Assembly: GCA_049608225.1 (NCBI GenBank)
Contig: JBMYXI010000003.1
Coordinates: 44,276-108,275, forward strand
Direction: 5' to 3'
From: Parashewanella sp049608225
GTDB lineage: Bacteria; Pseudomonadota; Gammaproteobacteria; Enterobacterales; Shewanellaceae
Length of the DNA stretch: 64,000 nt
The notes under the pieces were generated by a model that saw only the letters and a list, made by a program, of their open reading frames with translations, had not been told where the DNA came from and ran no database searches. Positions within the stretch are counted from its first letter, which is position 1. Each line of letters starts with the position of its first letter. A program made the translations under genes and the position numbers. Of this stretch, positions 44,819 through 53,897 are shown in pieces.

Positions 44819-45595
44819 ATGACACATTCTGAGCTGCATATCGAATCATTTGGACAAGGTACTGATTTGGTTTTGCTGCATGGCTGGGGAATGAACAGTG
44901 CGGTGTTTCGCCCTATTGCATCACATTTTCACGGGTTCCGCGTGCACTTAGTTGACTTGCCGGGATTTGGCCATAGTCAGCCTTTAGAAGGTGAATTACA
45001 AAGTTGGGTAGATCATCTTTCCGAGCAATTACCTGATAACGCTATTTGGCTCGGTTGGTCATTAGGTGGGTTAATTGCCACTCAAGTAGCACTAACTTAT
45101 CCTAAAAAAATGTCAGCTTTGATTACCATTGCATCATCACCTTATTTTATCGCTAATGAACAACAAAACTGGCCAGGGATCATGCCAAAAGTATTAGCCG
45201 CTTTTGCTTCACAACTTAAGCTTGATGTAAAAACCACCATTGAGCGCTTTCTTGCTATTCAAGCGTTAGGCAGCCCACACGCTAAGCAAGACATTAGTTT
45301 GCTCAAACGAAATGTACTTTCAAAGCCGTTACCGAGTAGGCAAGCACTTGTGCAAGGATTAGAGTTTTTAGAACAGATAGATTTACGCAACCAGCTTAAA
45401 AAAATTGAATTGCCATGGCTACGAATTTGGGGAAGACTTGACGGCTTAGTACCTAAAACTCTGCCACCATTAATGCCTGTGCATCATAACGAAGTCACAG
45501 ACATTATGTTACCAAAAGCATCCCATGCGCCTTTTATTTCTCATCCAGATGAGTTTTTAGCAGCACTGCTACCTTGGTTGAAAGCGAGAAAATGA
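44819..45595 (+). CDS. bioH: Pimeloyl-ACP methyl ester carboxylesterase BioH
   Basis: 258 residues from the ATG at 44819, which has an AGG ribosome binding site 6 bases upstream; an in-frame TTG at 44795 was rejected. It has the alpha/beta-hydrolase fold with oxyanion segment LLHGWGMNS, nucleophile elbow GWSLGG and a C-terminal His in KASHAPFISHP. It frees pimeloyl-ACP from its methyl ester, ending BioC/BioH pimelate synthesis for biotin. It is divergent from gntX. Confidence 0.95.
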   Translation: MTHSELHIESFGQGTDLVLLHGWGMNSAVFRPIASHFHGFRVHLVDLPGFGHSQPLEGELQSWVDHLSEQLPDNAIWLGWSLGGLIATQVALTYPKKMSALITIASSPYFIANEQQNWPGIMPKVLAAFASQLKLDVKTTIERFLAIQALGSPHAKQDISLLKRNVLSKPLPSRQALVQGLEFLEQIDLRNQLKKIELPWLRIWGRLDGLVPKTLPPLMPVHHNEVTDIMLPKASHAPFISHPDEFLAALLPWLKARK

Positions 45596-45667
45596 AAAAT
45601 AAATAACCCAAGCCTTAACACTTAAAAACTATACTGAACATTCTCTATTGTTATAACAAGCTGGTGT

Positions 45668-46255
45668 ATGAGTACGAACACCATCGATTTAAATGACGCC
45701 GTTGTGCCTTTCAATCTTGTCGAAAGGCCTATTCCCGATCCTCCTAAAAAATTCAAAAGAAAACTCATCTACTTTTACTCCGATAGAATGATCACCCAAG
45801 ACATCAATAAATATGAAAGGCTTTGTCAAAAAATTTTCGGCGATACCAAGCAAGTTTGGGACATTATGCGCGGCTATTCAGATACAGAGCAACTAATAAA
45901 AGAGTTTTATAATCTAACAGACTTGAAACTAAGAGAAATTAAAGAAGAGCAAAATTATGGGCTTGGTTTTCCCATATGGAAATTTAAGTGCAGTATTCCC
46001 AATCAAGCACCACCATCAAGTCCCATTTCAGAAGCGCAACCCTCTGAACAGTCACTCGGAAAACGAAATCTAGATACGACAACTAAATCAGAGAGCCAGT
46101 TATCAGAATCAACTTGTGATTGGCTAGCCCAAAAAAGAAGCAAACTAGCTAATTCCCCCTATTCAGCGATTCAAGTTTACAAAAAGCGTCTTCCTCTTCA
46201 TCGTCACTGTAAAACAGAGGCTTCTAGCAGGATTTTGGCTTATTTTTTGTCTTAG
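45668..46255 (+). CDS. Hypothetical protein ending at a MITE junction
   Basis: 195 residues, not recognised. The first 115 look folded (KLIYFYSDRMITQDINKYERL; YNLTDLKLREIKEEQNYGLG). The remainder is Ser/Pro/Gln-rich and then basic (LAQKRSKLANS, YKKRLPLHRHCK). Two basic clusters, PPKKFKRKL at about 25-33 and KKRLPLHRH near the end, resemble nuclear-localisation signals, but such runs are common by chance. There is no signal peptide and no clear ribosome binding site. The TAG stop is formed by the TA target site plus the first G of the adjoining MITE; without the insertion the codon would be TAA, so the protein is not shortened. Possibly part of the accessory effector-like set. Confidence 0.5.
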   Translation: MSTNTIDLNDAVVPFNLVERPIPDPPKKFKRKLIYFYSDRMITQDINKYERLCQKIFGDTKQVWDIMRGYSDTEQLIKEFYNLTDLKLREIKEEQNYGLGFPIWKFKCSIPNQAPPSSPISEAQPSEQSLGKRNLDTTTKSESQLSESTCDWLAQKRSKLANSPYSAIQVYKKRLPLHRHCKTEASSRILAYFLS

Positions 46256-46518
46256 GGCGTGTTGATCTTTCAGGATTGAATTTTGTGCTATTTGAACGCT
46301 TTTGGCTCAAGGCGTGAGCAGTGAAGCTTAGTAATCTAAGTAAGCTGCTCACAACACAGAACAGGAAGTGCTCAAAAGCATCGAAGACAGCGTAAATTGG
46401 TCGTTTCTGCTACGTTATCGTTTGCTTATGTAGATCGACTACACAGCACAAACTCCGCCTTGCATAAAACAACCAATTTATCGCTGCAAAAGTAAGCACG
46501 AAAGATCAACACGCCCTA
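46253..46518. mobile_element. MITE with 17-bp perfect terminal inverted repeats and TA duplication
   Basis: The body, 46255-46516 (262 bases), begins GGGCGTGTTGATCTTTC and ends with the exact complement GAAAGATCAACACGCCC. It is flanked by TA on both sides, the target duplication of IS630/Tc1-mariner elements. It encodes no transposase. Inside are a hairpin (GTGAGCAG 46314-46321 and CTGCTCAC 46345-46352) and a subterminal pair AAATTGGT/ACCAATTT (46394-46401 and 46472-46479). It is a non-autonomous element, moved by a transposase encoded elsewhere. No second copy was seen in the window. Confidence 0.8.
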
Positions 46519-46616
46519 AACAACATAATGAAATTACAAATTAAAATAACTTCAATATATATTTAACAAATAATTTTGGTTATTATTCAATCATTGAAGG
46601 CGAGAAGGTAAATATT

Positions 46617-47120
46617 ATGTCTGGTGTCAGTCATTTTCCAAATGTCCCTTTGGTAACGACCAATGTTGCAACGGATTCTGTTCGCGCTGAAAACCAAGAC
46701 AAAGCCATTATTCCCCCCACTAAAGAAGTGACTCAAGCTCACGAAGAACGCGCTATTGATCCTGAAAAAGATCAACGCCGTGAACAACAGCGTAGCGATC
46801 AGCAATCAAACTCTGAAAAGCAAGATACAGTAGAGCTCTCTTCAGATTTTCTCAATGAAATCGCTGAAAATAACACTGCCTCGAGCAATAAAAAAATCAA
46901 TGCGAAAGAGTGGCTCACTTTGCATTACTCGGCGTTAACTCGTAAAGACATTCGTATAAAAACCAAAGCCGAACCTGAGAGCAATGATAGCTCGCCAACG
47001 ACCGAAACAGAGCAAACAAAAACGCCTTCACAAGAAGGCGTTAATCGAAACCGAAAACGAATTTATCAAGCCGACCCAACCATCAGCCCCATTCAACCTA
47101 AACTCAACGAATGGTCATAA
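46617..47120 (+). CDS. Hypothetical disordered protein
   Basis: 167 residues, strongly polar and Glu/Lys/Gln/Ser-rich with no signal peptide, membrane helix or known domain. The middle (KEVTQAHEERAIDPEKDQRREQQRS) and the C-terminus (NRNRKRIYQADPTISP) look disordered; a short segment EWLTLHYSALTRKD may be helical. A ribosome binding site (GAAGGCGAGAAGG) supports the start. It may be a chromosomal gene conserved in Shewanella rather than accessory, but that is recalled only vaguely. It converges with tex, 3 bases apart. Confidence 0.55.
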   Translation: MSGVSHFPNVPLVTTNVATDSVRAENQDKAIIPPTKEVTQAHEERAIDPEKDQRREQQRSDQQSNSEKQDTVELSSDFLNEIAENNTASSNKKINAKEWLTLHYSALTRKDIRIKTKAEPESNDSSPTTETEQTKTPSQEGVNRNRKRIYQADPTISPIQPKLNEWS

Positions 47121-47123
47121 CTG

Positions 47124-49478
47124 TTATTTTTTCAGCTTGGCAAAAGCATCAGCAAAGGCGTTGCCCATGGCTTCATTTTTCTGTTGTCTAGGCACATGCT
47201 TAGGCTTATTTTGACCTGATTTTTGATGTGCTTTATCTGCTCTTGGTTTATGGTGAGTTGGCTTATGGTGATTCGATTTATGTTCCGTTTTGGCCTGCCC
47301 TGCTTTTTCATCCAAACGCATAGTAAAACCAATGCGCTTACGCGCGACATCCACCTCTAGCACTTTCACTGTAACGACATCGCCTGCCTTAACAATGGTG
47401 TGCGGATCGCTGACAAACTTATCAGTTAACGATGAAATATGCACTAACCCATCTTGATGAACACCTACATCGACAAAGGCGCCAAAATTAGTCACATTGG
47501 TGACTACGCCTTCTAATATCATGTCAGGTTTTAAATCACTTACCTGCTCGACACCATCCTTAAACTTAGCGGTTTTAAATTCTCCACGGGGATCACGCCC
47601 TGGTTTACCCAGCTCAGCGATAATATCTTGTACAGTCAATAAGCCAAAGCTATCCGTTACGAAGTCATTGGCGTCAATACTTGTCAGTAATTCACTATTA
47701 CCCACCAGCTCTGCCACACTCACCGATTGTTTGTTAGCAATGCTTTCAACAACTGAATAAGCTTCAGGGTGTACCGCTGAGGCATCTAATGGATTTTGAC
47801 CTTGAGTAATACGTAAAAAGCCCGCCGCTTGTTCAAATGCTTTTGCGCCCAACCGCGCCACTTTTAACAGTTGTTTGCGGTTTTCAAAACGCCCATTTTC
47901 ATCACGATAATTAACGACATTTTTGGCAAGGGTTTTATTTAAACCAGCCACTTGTGCTAACAATGGCGCAGATGCCATATTTAAGTCAACGCCGACAGAA
48001 TTAACACTGTCTTCGACCACAGCCTCCAAAGACTGAGATAGCTGGCTTTGGTTAACGTCATGCTGGTATTGGCCCACACCAATAGATTTGGGTTCTATTT
48101 TCACTAGCTCCGCCATCGGATCTTGCAAACGTCTTGCTATGGAAACAGCGCCGCGTAATGATACATCTAAATCTGGGAATTCAGCTGCTGCCAGTTCAGA
48201 TGCCGAATATACAGATGCACCCGCTTCGCTTACCATAACCTTAGTTAGGGCTGGACATTCTTCTTTGATACTCGCCAACACTTCAGCAGCTAACTTATCC
48301 GTTTCTCTAGAACCGGTGCCATTACCAATAGCGACCAATTCAACCTTGTGCATCTTGCAAAGATTGCCCAAAGTTCGGATGGATTTATCCCATTGATTTT
48401 GTGGTGCATGAGGGAAAATCGTTGTATGACCAGCTAATTTACCTGTGCTATCAACAATCGCCACTTTAACACCAGTTCGAATACCTGGATCGAGTCCCAT
48501 GGTCGCCTTAGCACCCGCAGGTGGCGCCATAAGTAAATCATTTAAATTTCTAGCAAACACCTTAATGGCTTCTGACTCTGCACGTTCACGCAGCGCCGCA
48601 ATAAACTCATTTTCCATTTGCAACGCAATTTTCGTTCGCCACGTTGCTGTTACAACGGTTTTTAACCACTGATCTACCGCTGAAGCACTAAAGCTTAATC
48701 GTAGATGCTCTGCAATCAGCACAACGCAATAGCTCGACTCACTATTGTCGCTGTTAGCATCCGCATTTAGTGATAAACTCAGCACACCTTCATTTCGCCC
48801 GCGAAGCATAGCTAATGCACGGTGTGACGGGATTTTGCTGATTGTTTCGTTATGCTCAAAATAGTCTCGAAACTTAGCGCCCTCACCTTGTTTAGCTTTA
48901 ACAACTCGGCTTTCTAATACACCTTGCTGCTTAATATAGCGGCGAATCTTTTGTAATAATTCTGCATCTTCAGCAAAGCGTTCCATTAAAATAAAACGCG
49001 CTCCATCAATGACCGCTTTGCTATCCACAAAACCTTTTTCTGCATTAATAAATTCAGCAGATTTTGCCTCTAAATCAGCATCACGGTGTGCCAATAAATA
49101 GTCCGCCAACGGCTCTAAGCCCGCTTCTCGTGCCATCTGACCTTTAGTACGACGCTTTGGTTTAAATGGTAGGTACAAATCTTCCAAACGCGTCTTAGTG
49201 TCGGCAGTAAGGATATGATGTTTAAGCTGTTCGGTTAATTTACCTTGTGCATCGATGCTGGTGATGACGACTTGGCGACGCTCATGCAAATCTCGTAAGT
49301 AATTCAAACGACTTGATAAATTTCGCAGTTGGGTATCATCTAGTGCTCCAGTTGCTTCTTTACGATAGCGAGCAATAAAAGGAACGGTTGCACCGTCATC
49401 TAGCAATTGAATCGCTGAATTTACTTGCTTTTCAGCGACCTTAAGTTCATCGGCGATGATTTGAGAAATAGTTTGCAT
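47124..49478 (-). CDS. tex: Tex family S1 RNA-binding transcription accessory protein
   Basis: 784 residues. The N-terminal Tex domains (ISQIIADELKVAEKQVNSAIQLLDDGATVPFIARYRKE) are followed by a YqgF-like RNase H fold (MGLDPGIRTGVKVAIVD), helix-hairpin-helix units (LNMASAPLLAQVAGLNKTLAKNVV) and a C-terminal S1 domain (GAFVDVGVHQDGLVHISSL). The tail is a basic His/Lys-rich extension. Tex binds nucleic acid and influences transcription and stress tolerance; the mechanism in this organism is unknown. It is divergent from greB. Confidence 0.95.
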   Translation of the reverse strand: MQTISQIIADELKVAEKQVNSAIQLLDDGATVPFIARYRKEATGALDDTQLRNLSSRLNYLRDLHERRQVVITSIDAQGKLTEQLKHHILTADTKTRLEDLYLPFKPKRRTKGQMAREAGLEPLADYLLAHRDADLEAKSAEFINAEKGFVDSKAVIDGARFILMERFAEDAELLQKIRRYIKQQGVLESRVVKAKQGEGAKFRDYFEHNETISKIPSHRALAMLRGRNEGVLSLSLNADANSDNSESSYCVVLIAEHLRLSFSASAVDQWLKTVVTATWRTKIALQMENEFIAALRERAESEAIKVFARNLNDLLMAPPAGAKATMGLDPGIRTGVKVAIVDSTGKLAGHTTIFPHAPQNQWDKSIRTLGNLCKMHKVELVAIGNGTGSRETDKLAAEVLASIKEECPALTKVMVSEAGASVYSASELAAAEFPDLDVSLRGAVSIARRLQDPMAELVKIEPKSIGVGQYQHDVNQSQLSQSLEAVVEDSVNSVGVDLNMASAPLLAQVAGLNKTLAKNVVNYRDENGRFENRKQLLKVARLGAKAFEQAAGFLRITQGQNPLDASAVHPEAYSVVESIANKQSVSVAELVGNSELLTSIDANDFVTDSFGLLTVQDIIAELGKPGRDPRGEFKTAKFKDGVEQVSDLKPDMILEGVVTNVTNFGAFVDVGVHQDGLVHISSLTDKFVSDPHTIVKAGDVVTVKVLEVDVARKRIGFTMRLDEKAGQAKTEHKSNHHKPTHHKPRADKAHQKSGQNKPKHVPRQQKNEAMGNAFADAFAKLKK

Positions 49479-49626
49479 AAATCGTTTATGTCACAGCAAA
49501 AAATAATGGCTCACTCTACCACAATCAATACTGATGTTTGTAGCTCTTTGAAAAGCCAGATGACAGCTTGATTTCAAGATCTTTTTCGGTAACCTGTCTT
49601 ATATTCAGACCATTTTAAAAAACACC

Positions 49627-50106
49627 ATGCGAACCAACCTAATCACTCCTGAAGGCTTTGAAAAACTCAAACAAGAACTCAACTATTTATGGCGTGAGTA
49701 TCGACCAGAAATCACTAAAAAAGTAGCATGGGCTGCCAGTCTGGGCGATCGCAGTGAAAATGCCGATTATAAAGAAAACAAACGGTTGCTCAGACAAATC
49801 GACAGCCGAGTTCGCTTTTTACGTAAGCGTATAGAGGCACTAAATGTCGTACACCATGCAAAAGAGCAACAAGGAAAAGTATTTTTCGGTGCTTGGGTTG
49901 AGATAGAAAATGATACTGGCGAAATTAAGCAGTTTCGTATTGTTGGGCCTGATGAAATCTATGGCCGTAATGATTATGTATCTATCGATGCACCAATGGC
50001 TCGTGCATTACTTAAAAAGGAAGTCGATGATGAGGCTGAAGTGGTGACGCCTTCTGGCACACAAGTTTGGTATATAAATTCGATTAGCTATTCCCCCATT
50101 TACTAA
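49627..50106 (+). CDS. greB: Transcription elongation factor GreB
   Basis: 159 residues. The N-terminal coiled-coil contains GDRSENADYKENKRLLRQIDSR with the acidic tip that enters the RNA polymerase secondary channel. The C-terminal FKBP-like domain has VEIENDTGEIKQFRIVGPDE. LWREYRPEI near the N-terminus distinguishes GreB from GreA. It rescues backtracked polymerase by stimulating RNA cleavage. It is divergent from tex, a conserved pair. Confidence 0.95.
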   Translation: MRTNLITPEGFEKLKQELNYLWREYRPEITKKVAWAASLGDRSENADYKENKRLLRQIDSRVRFLRKRIEALNVVHHAKEQQGKVFFGAWVEIENDTGEIKQFRIVGPDEIYGRNDYVSIDAPMARALLKKEVDDEAEVVTPSGTQVWYINSISYSPIY

Positions 50107-50159
50107 TCAATGTTAAATCGTTTTTTATATAAAATTGAGAAGATAGCAAGTTAAGGTAT

Positions 50160-50205
50160 GTAAACAGAGAACCCGATTAAAAGTTCTCTACTCTACTTTG
50201 TTTAC
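50160..50205. repeat. Nested inverted repeats between greB and the metal efflux gene
   Basis: Inner arms AGAGAAC (50166-50172) and GTTCTCT (50183-50189) sit inside outer arms GTAAACA and TGTTTAC, between two convergent genes. This is probably a shared terminator or stabilising structure; no strong T run follows on either side. Confidence 0.4.
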
Positions 50206-50285
50206 TAGAGGCTGTTCTCAATTAGATTTTTGATTTGCTGCTGTTAATTTTTTAGGTTAAACAAAAAATAAACTCAGCCTTTGGG

Positions 50286-51449
50286 TTACGAACAGCAATC
50301 TTTTTTAGCTGTTTTAAATGGCAGTTTTTCAACGATGACTTTAAGCATCAACAAGCCTAAAATCAAACCAGAGGCTGCGACTACCCATTGCGGTAACAAG
50401 CTGTGTTGTTCACCAATTTGTGGCGCAACTACGAAACCGTATGTCACTACCAAATAATCAACAATAAAGCCTGAGAGAACGGCAACCCCAATTACGCCAC
50501 CGAGATACCCGAATAAGGCACGCTTGCCGAGCTCTTTAGACACCACACCTAAAGTGGCAATATTGGTTGCAGGGCCGGCTAACATAAACACTAATACCGC
50601 ACCGGGTGAAACCCCTGCCAATAACAATCCAGCGGCAATTGGGGTTGACGCTGTGGCACAAATATACATAGGTATCGAAATCGCAATCATCACTAACATG
50701 GCTAAAATTCCACTGCCGTAATGAGCAAGAAAGTCTTCTGGTACGTATGTTTTCACTAATGCAGCGAAGAAAATGCCCACCAGCAACCACAACGTTGTAT
50801 CCTTAACTAAATCGGTAGAGGCATACTTCAACCCCGATACAATTTTGTCGAACACGCTTACATCAGCTGACGTGGCATCGTTGTGAACATGTGAATGTTG
50901 GTGTGACGAAGACGTTGAACCGCAGCAAGATTCGACTTTTTCTATTTTAGGCTTAGATTCACTGCTACAACAACTGGTTTTGGTTGCTGGTTTACTGCTA
51001 CAACAGCTATCATCACTGTGATTTGCTACTTTGTTACTATCTACATTATCTTCAGCTCTATCAGGCCCGACTAATAATCCAGCTACTACGGCACTAACAA
51101 CAGCAGCAATGGGTCTAACAACGGCCATAAATGGACCGAGTAACACATAAGAAACACTGACCGAATCAACCCCTGTTTCTGGCGTAGACACCATAAATGT
51201 TGTCGTTGCCGCCTTTGACGCACCCGCGCGCCTTAATCCCACTGCGGCTGGAATGACACCGCATGAACATAGAGGTAAAGGTGCACCAAAAAGCGCGGCT
51301 TTAACTACCGTTTTAAAGCCGTAGCCACCAAGCTGTTTGTTCATCCATTCCAATGGCACAAACATTTTCAATAAACCTGCAATCACTAGCCCTAAAAGCA
51401 ACCAAGGAGCTGATTCCAAAAATAGTTCTAAAAAATTCTCAACTAACAT
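50286..51449 (-). CDS. SO_0444 family Cu/Zn efflux permease
   Basis: 387 residues. Two blocks of about four transmembrane helices resemble the permease family PF03773-type, with the membrane motif PLCSCGVIPAA in the first block and CATASTPIAAGLL in the second. They are joined by a Cys/His-rich cytoplasmic loop (about 150-190: DSCCSSK, TSCCSSE, ESCCGS, SSHQHSHVH) and the protein ends KKDCCS. This fits a metal-binding exporter for copper or zinc. It begins 2 bases after the merR-type gene, so the two form one operon. Confidence 0.88.
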   Translation of the reverse strand: MLVENFLELFLESAPWLLLGLVIAGLLKMFVPLEWMNKQLGGYGFKTVVKAALFGAPLPLCSCGVIPAAVGLRRAGASKAATTTFMVSTPETGVDSVSVSYVLLGPFMAVVRPIAAVVSAVVAGLLVGPDRAEDNVDSNKVANHSDDSCCSSKPATKTSCCSSESKPKIEKVESCCGSTSSSHQHSHVHNDATSADVSVFDKIVSGLKYASTDLVKDTTLWLLVGIFFAALVKTYVPEDFLAHYGSGILAMLVMIAISIPMYICATASTPIAAGLLLAGVSPGAVLVFMLAGPATNIATLGVVSKELGKRALFGYLGGVIGVAVLSGFIVDYLVVTYGFVVAPQIGEQHSLLPQWVVAASGLILGLLMLKVIVEKLPFKTAKKDCCS

Positions 51450-51451
51450 GG

Positions 51452-51910
51452 TTATTTCTCCACATGTTGCGTATTAATTGAGTGATCACAGTGAGCATTA
51501 TGATCAACTTTACTATCATCTAGTGCTTCTAAAATTGAGCAATATTCTGCGCTTTCATCACCGCCGCAACATGAATCAGATAACTCTTGTAATCCTTGCT
51601 TAAATTGCAATAATTCCGCAATTTTGGCGTTGATTTTAACGAGCTTAGCATCGACTTTCGATTTCACATCCGCACAAGCCCAGTTGCTTTTATCCAGTTC
51701 TATCGATAACAACTCTTGAATTTCATTCAAGGTAAAGCCCACATGTTTACAGCGAAGAATAAATTTAAGTAAAACAGAATCTTGCTCGCTATACATCCGA
51801 TATCCAGATTCTGTGCGCTGTGATGGAACCAGTAACCCATGCTTCTCGTAATAACGAAGCGTGTCAGTATTGACCCCAAATAGGGTCGCAAGCTCGCCAA
51901 TTCGATACAT
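51452..51910 (-). CDS. zntR: MerR family metal-responsive regulator (ZntR-like)
   Basis: 152 residues. The N-terminal winged helix (YRIGELATLFGVNTDTLRYYEKHGLL) is followed by a dimerisation helix and a C-terminal metal-binding region with NWACADV and DSCCGGDESAEYC, close to the Cys set used by ZntR for zinc. An extra His-rich tail (HNAHCDHSINTQHVEK) is present. It is the first gene of the operon with the efflux permease, so it probably regulates itself through the promoter at 51953-51984. Zinc is the likely inducer, though copper or another divalent metal is possible. Confidence 0.9.
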   Translation of the reverse strand: MYRIGELATLFGVNTDTLRYYEKHGLLVPSQRTESGYRMYSEQDSVLLKFILRCKHVGFTLNEIQELLSIELDKSNWACADVKSKVDAKLVKINAKIAELLQFKQGLQELSDSCCGGDESAEYCSILEALDDSKVDHNAHCDHSINTQHVEK

Positions 51911-51952
51911 TTACTTCCACTCAATATTTCAACTGATGATTAGTTAAAGCTA

Positions 51953-51984
51953 AGTATAAACCTTAGAGTTGAGTCCAAGGTCAA
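51953..51984 (-). promoter_or_regulatory. MerR-type promoter and operator of the zntR-efflux operon
   Basis: On the minus strand, -35 TTGACC (51984-51979) and -10 TATACT (51958-51953) are separated by 20 bases, longer than the usual 17. A dyad ACCTT...AAGGT (51960-51981) fills the spacer. This overlong spacer with a central dyad is the classic design in which a MerR protein untwists the DNA on metal binding to switch the promoter on. Confidence 0.85.
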
Positions 51985-52198
51985 GGTTTTGTTTTTCATT
52001 TTACGTTTTTGCAGAAAAGCAAATTCAGTGTTCTTAAATGTTGCACTGAAAATAGCCAGATGATGGACGATTTTGCGGTAAAATGCGCTCTGTAATAGGT
52101 GATGAACAAGATAACGTCTCTTTCACAAAGCCATTTCACTTGTTTGAGTCGGTTTTATGAAAGATCTTTAATTTATAATTAACCTAAAAGTACCCTAC

Positions 52199-53782
52199 AT
52201 GAACAAGCCAATTCGCCGTGCATTATTAAGTGTGTCTGATAAAACAGGTATTGTTGAGTTTGCCCAAGCTCTACATGCCTTGAATGTTGAAATCCTCTCC
52301 ACTGGCGGTACCGCCAAACTGTTAGCTGAAAATCATATTCCTGTTATCGAAGTGTCTGAGTACACAGATCATCCAGAAATCATGGATGGACGTGTTAAAA
52401 CCTTGCACCCAAAAATTCACGGTGGCATTTTGGCTCGCCGTGGCACAGATGAAGCTGTGATGGCCGACAATAATATTGGCGCAATTGATTTGGTTGCAGT
52501 GAACCTATACCCGTTTGCACAAACGGTCGCTAAAGAAGGTTGTACACTAGCAGACGCAATTGAAAACATCGATATCGGTGGCCCAACTATGGTTCGCGCC
52601 GCTGCTAAAAATAACAAAGATGTAACTATCATTGTTAATGCTGCTGACTACACACGAGTACTGAGTGAATTGGCTGACAATCAAGGCTGCACCACTCAAG
52701 CCACTCGTTTTGATCTTGCCATTGCAGCATTTGAACATACTGCCCATTACGACGGTATGATTGCCAATTATTTTGGTACTCAAGTTCCAGCGCATCATCA
52801 AGAGCATGCAGCTGAAGATAGCAAGTTCCCACGTACATTCAACACCCAATTAGTAAAGAAACAAGATCTTCGTTACGGTGAGAACAGCCATCAACAAGCG
52901 GCTTTTTATGTGGATCATAATGTTGAAGAAGCTTCCGTCGCGACCGCAACTCAAATTCAAGGTAAGGCGCTTTCTTATAACAACATCGCTGATACCGATG
53001 CAGCGTTGGAATGTGTCAAAGAATTTTCAGAACCTGCGTGCGTTATCGTGAAACACGCTAACCCTTGTGGCGTCGCTATTGGCGAAAGTATTCTTGACGC
53101 TTACCACAGAGCATTCAAAACCGATCCAACGTCTGCCTTTGGTGGTATCATCGCTTTTAACCGTGAGCTTGATGTTGAAACCGCAGCAAACATTATTGAA
53201 AGCCAGTTTGTTGAAGTGATCATCGCTCCAAGTGTGGCTGATGAAGCAAAAGCGATTGTTGCGCAAAAAAACAATGTGAGATTACTCGAATGTGGTCAAT
53301 GGCGCACACCTTCTCAAGCGCTAGACTTCAAACGCGTCAATGGCGGTTTGCTTATCCAAGATCGTGATCAAGGCATGGTAACAATCGACGATTTAACGGT
53401 TGTATCCAAACGTCAGCCTACCCAAGCTGAACTAAAAGACTTGTTATTTAGCTGGAAGGTTGCAAAGTTCGTCAAATCAAATGCCATTGTTTACGTAAAA
53501 GAAGGCATGACGGTCGGAGTTGGCGCAGGTCAAATGAGCCGAGTATACAGTGCTAAAATCGCTGGCATTAAAGCCGAAGACGAAGGCTTAACTGTACCAG
53601 GTTCAGTTATGGCGTCTGATGCATTCTTCCCATTCCGTGATGGAATCGATGCCGCTGCGAAAGCTGGCATAACTTGTGTTATCCAACCGGGTGGCTCAAT
53701 GCGTGACGCTGAAGTGATTGCCGCTGCAGATGAACATGGCATGGCTATGGTATTTACAGGCATGCGTCATTTTAGGCATTAA
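52199..53782 (+). CDS. purH: Bifunctional AICAR transformylase/IMP cyclohydrolase
   Basis: 527 residues. The N-terminal MGS-like cyclohydrolase domain (about 1-195: RALLSVSDKTGIVEFAQAL, LSTGGTAKLL, DGRVKTLHPKIHGG) is joined to the transformylase domain (about 200-527: KKQDLRYGENSHQQAA, KHANPCGVA, RVYSAKIAG near the end). It catalyses the last two steps of IMP synthesis. purD follows after 115 bases on the same strand, the usual arrangement. Confidence 0.97.
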   Translation: MNKPIRRALLSVSDKTGIVEFAQALHALNVEILSTGGTAKLLAENHIPVIEVSEYTDHPEIMDGRVKTLHPKIHGGILARRGTDEAVMADNNIGAIDLVAVNLYPFAQTVAKEGCTLADAIENIDIGGPTMVRAAAKNNKDVTIIVNAADYTRVLSELADNQGCTTQATRFDLAIAAFEHTAHYDGMIANYFGTQVPAHHQEHAAEDSKFPRTFNTQLVKKQDLRYGENSHQQAAFYVDHNVEEASVATATQIQGKALSYNNIADTDAALECVKEFSEPACVIVKHANPCGVAIGESILDAYHRAFKTDPTSAFGGIIAFNRELDVETAANIIESQFVEVIIAPSVADEAKAIVAQKNNVRLLECGQWRTPSQALDFKRVNGGLLIQDRDQGMVTIDDLTVVSKRQPTQAELKDLLFSWKVAKFVKSNAIVYVKEGMTVGVGAGQMSRVYSAKIAGIKAEDEGLTVPGSVMASDAFFPFRDGIDAAAKAGITCVIQPGGSMRDAEVIAAADEHGMAMVFTGMRHFRH

Positions 53783-53897
53783 TTGATTTTACATTTGATC
53801 AAATATTAATGGATACGACTGCTTATACGTGCCAGCTTTGGTGCTTTCGTACCTATCATCTGTTGATCAAGCTCACATATAACGTGAAGGAAATATA

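Noticed and set aside
15920..45667. A shared promoter motif (TTATAAC) just upstream of kinase-like gene A and the unknown gene at 45668
   Set aside because: The heptamer occurs 6-13 bases before both starts but is AT-rich, unsupported at the other accessory genes, and likely by chance.
52060..52198. A possible PurR operator upstream of purH
   Set aside because: Only a weak half-match (CGCAAAATCGT on the minus strand near 52070) was found; it lacks the symmetric ACGCAAACG core.
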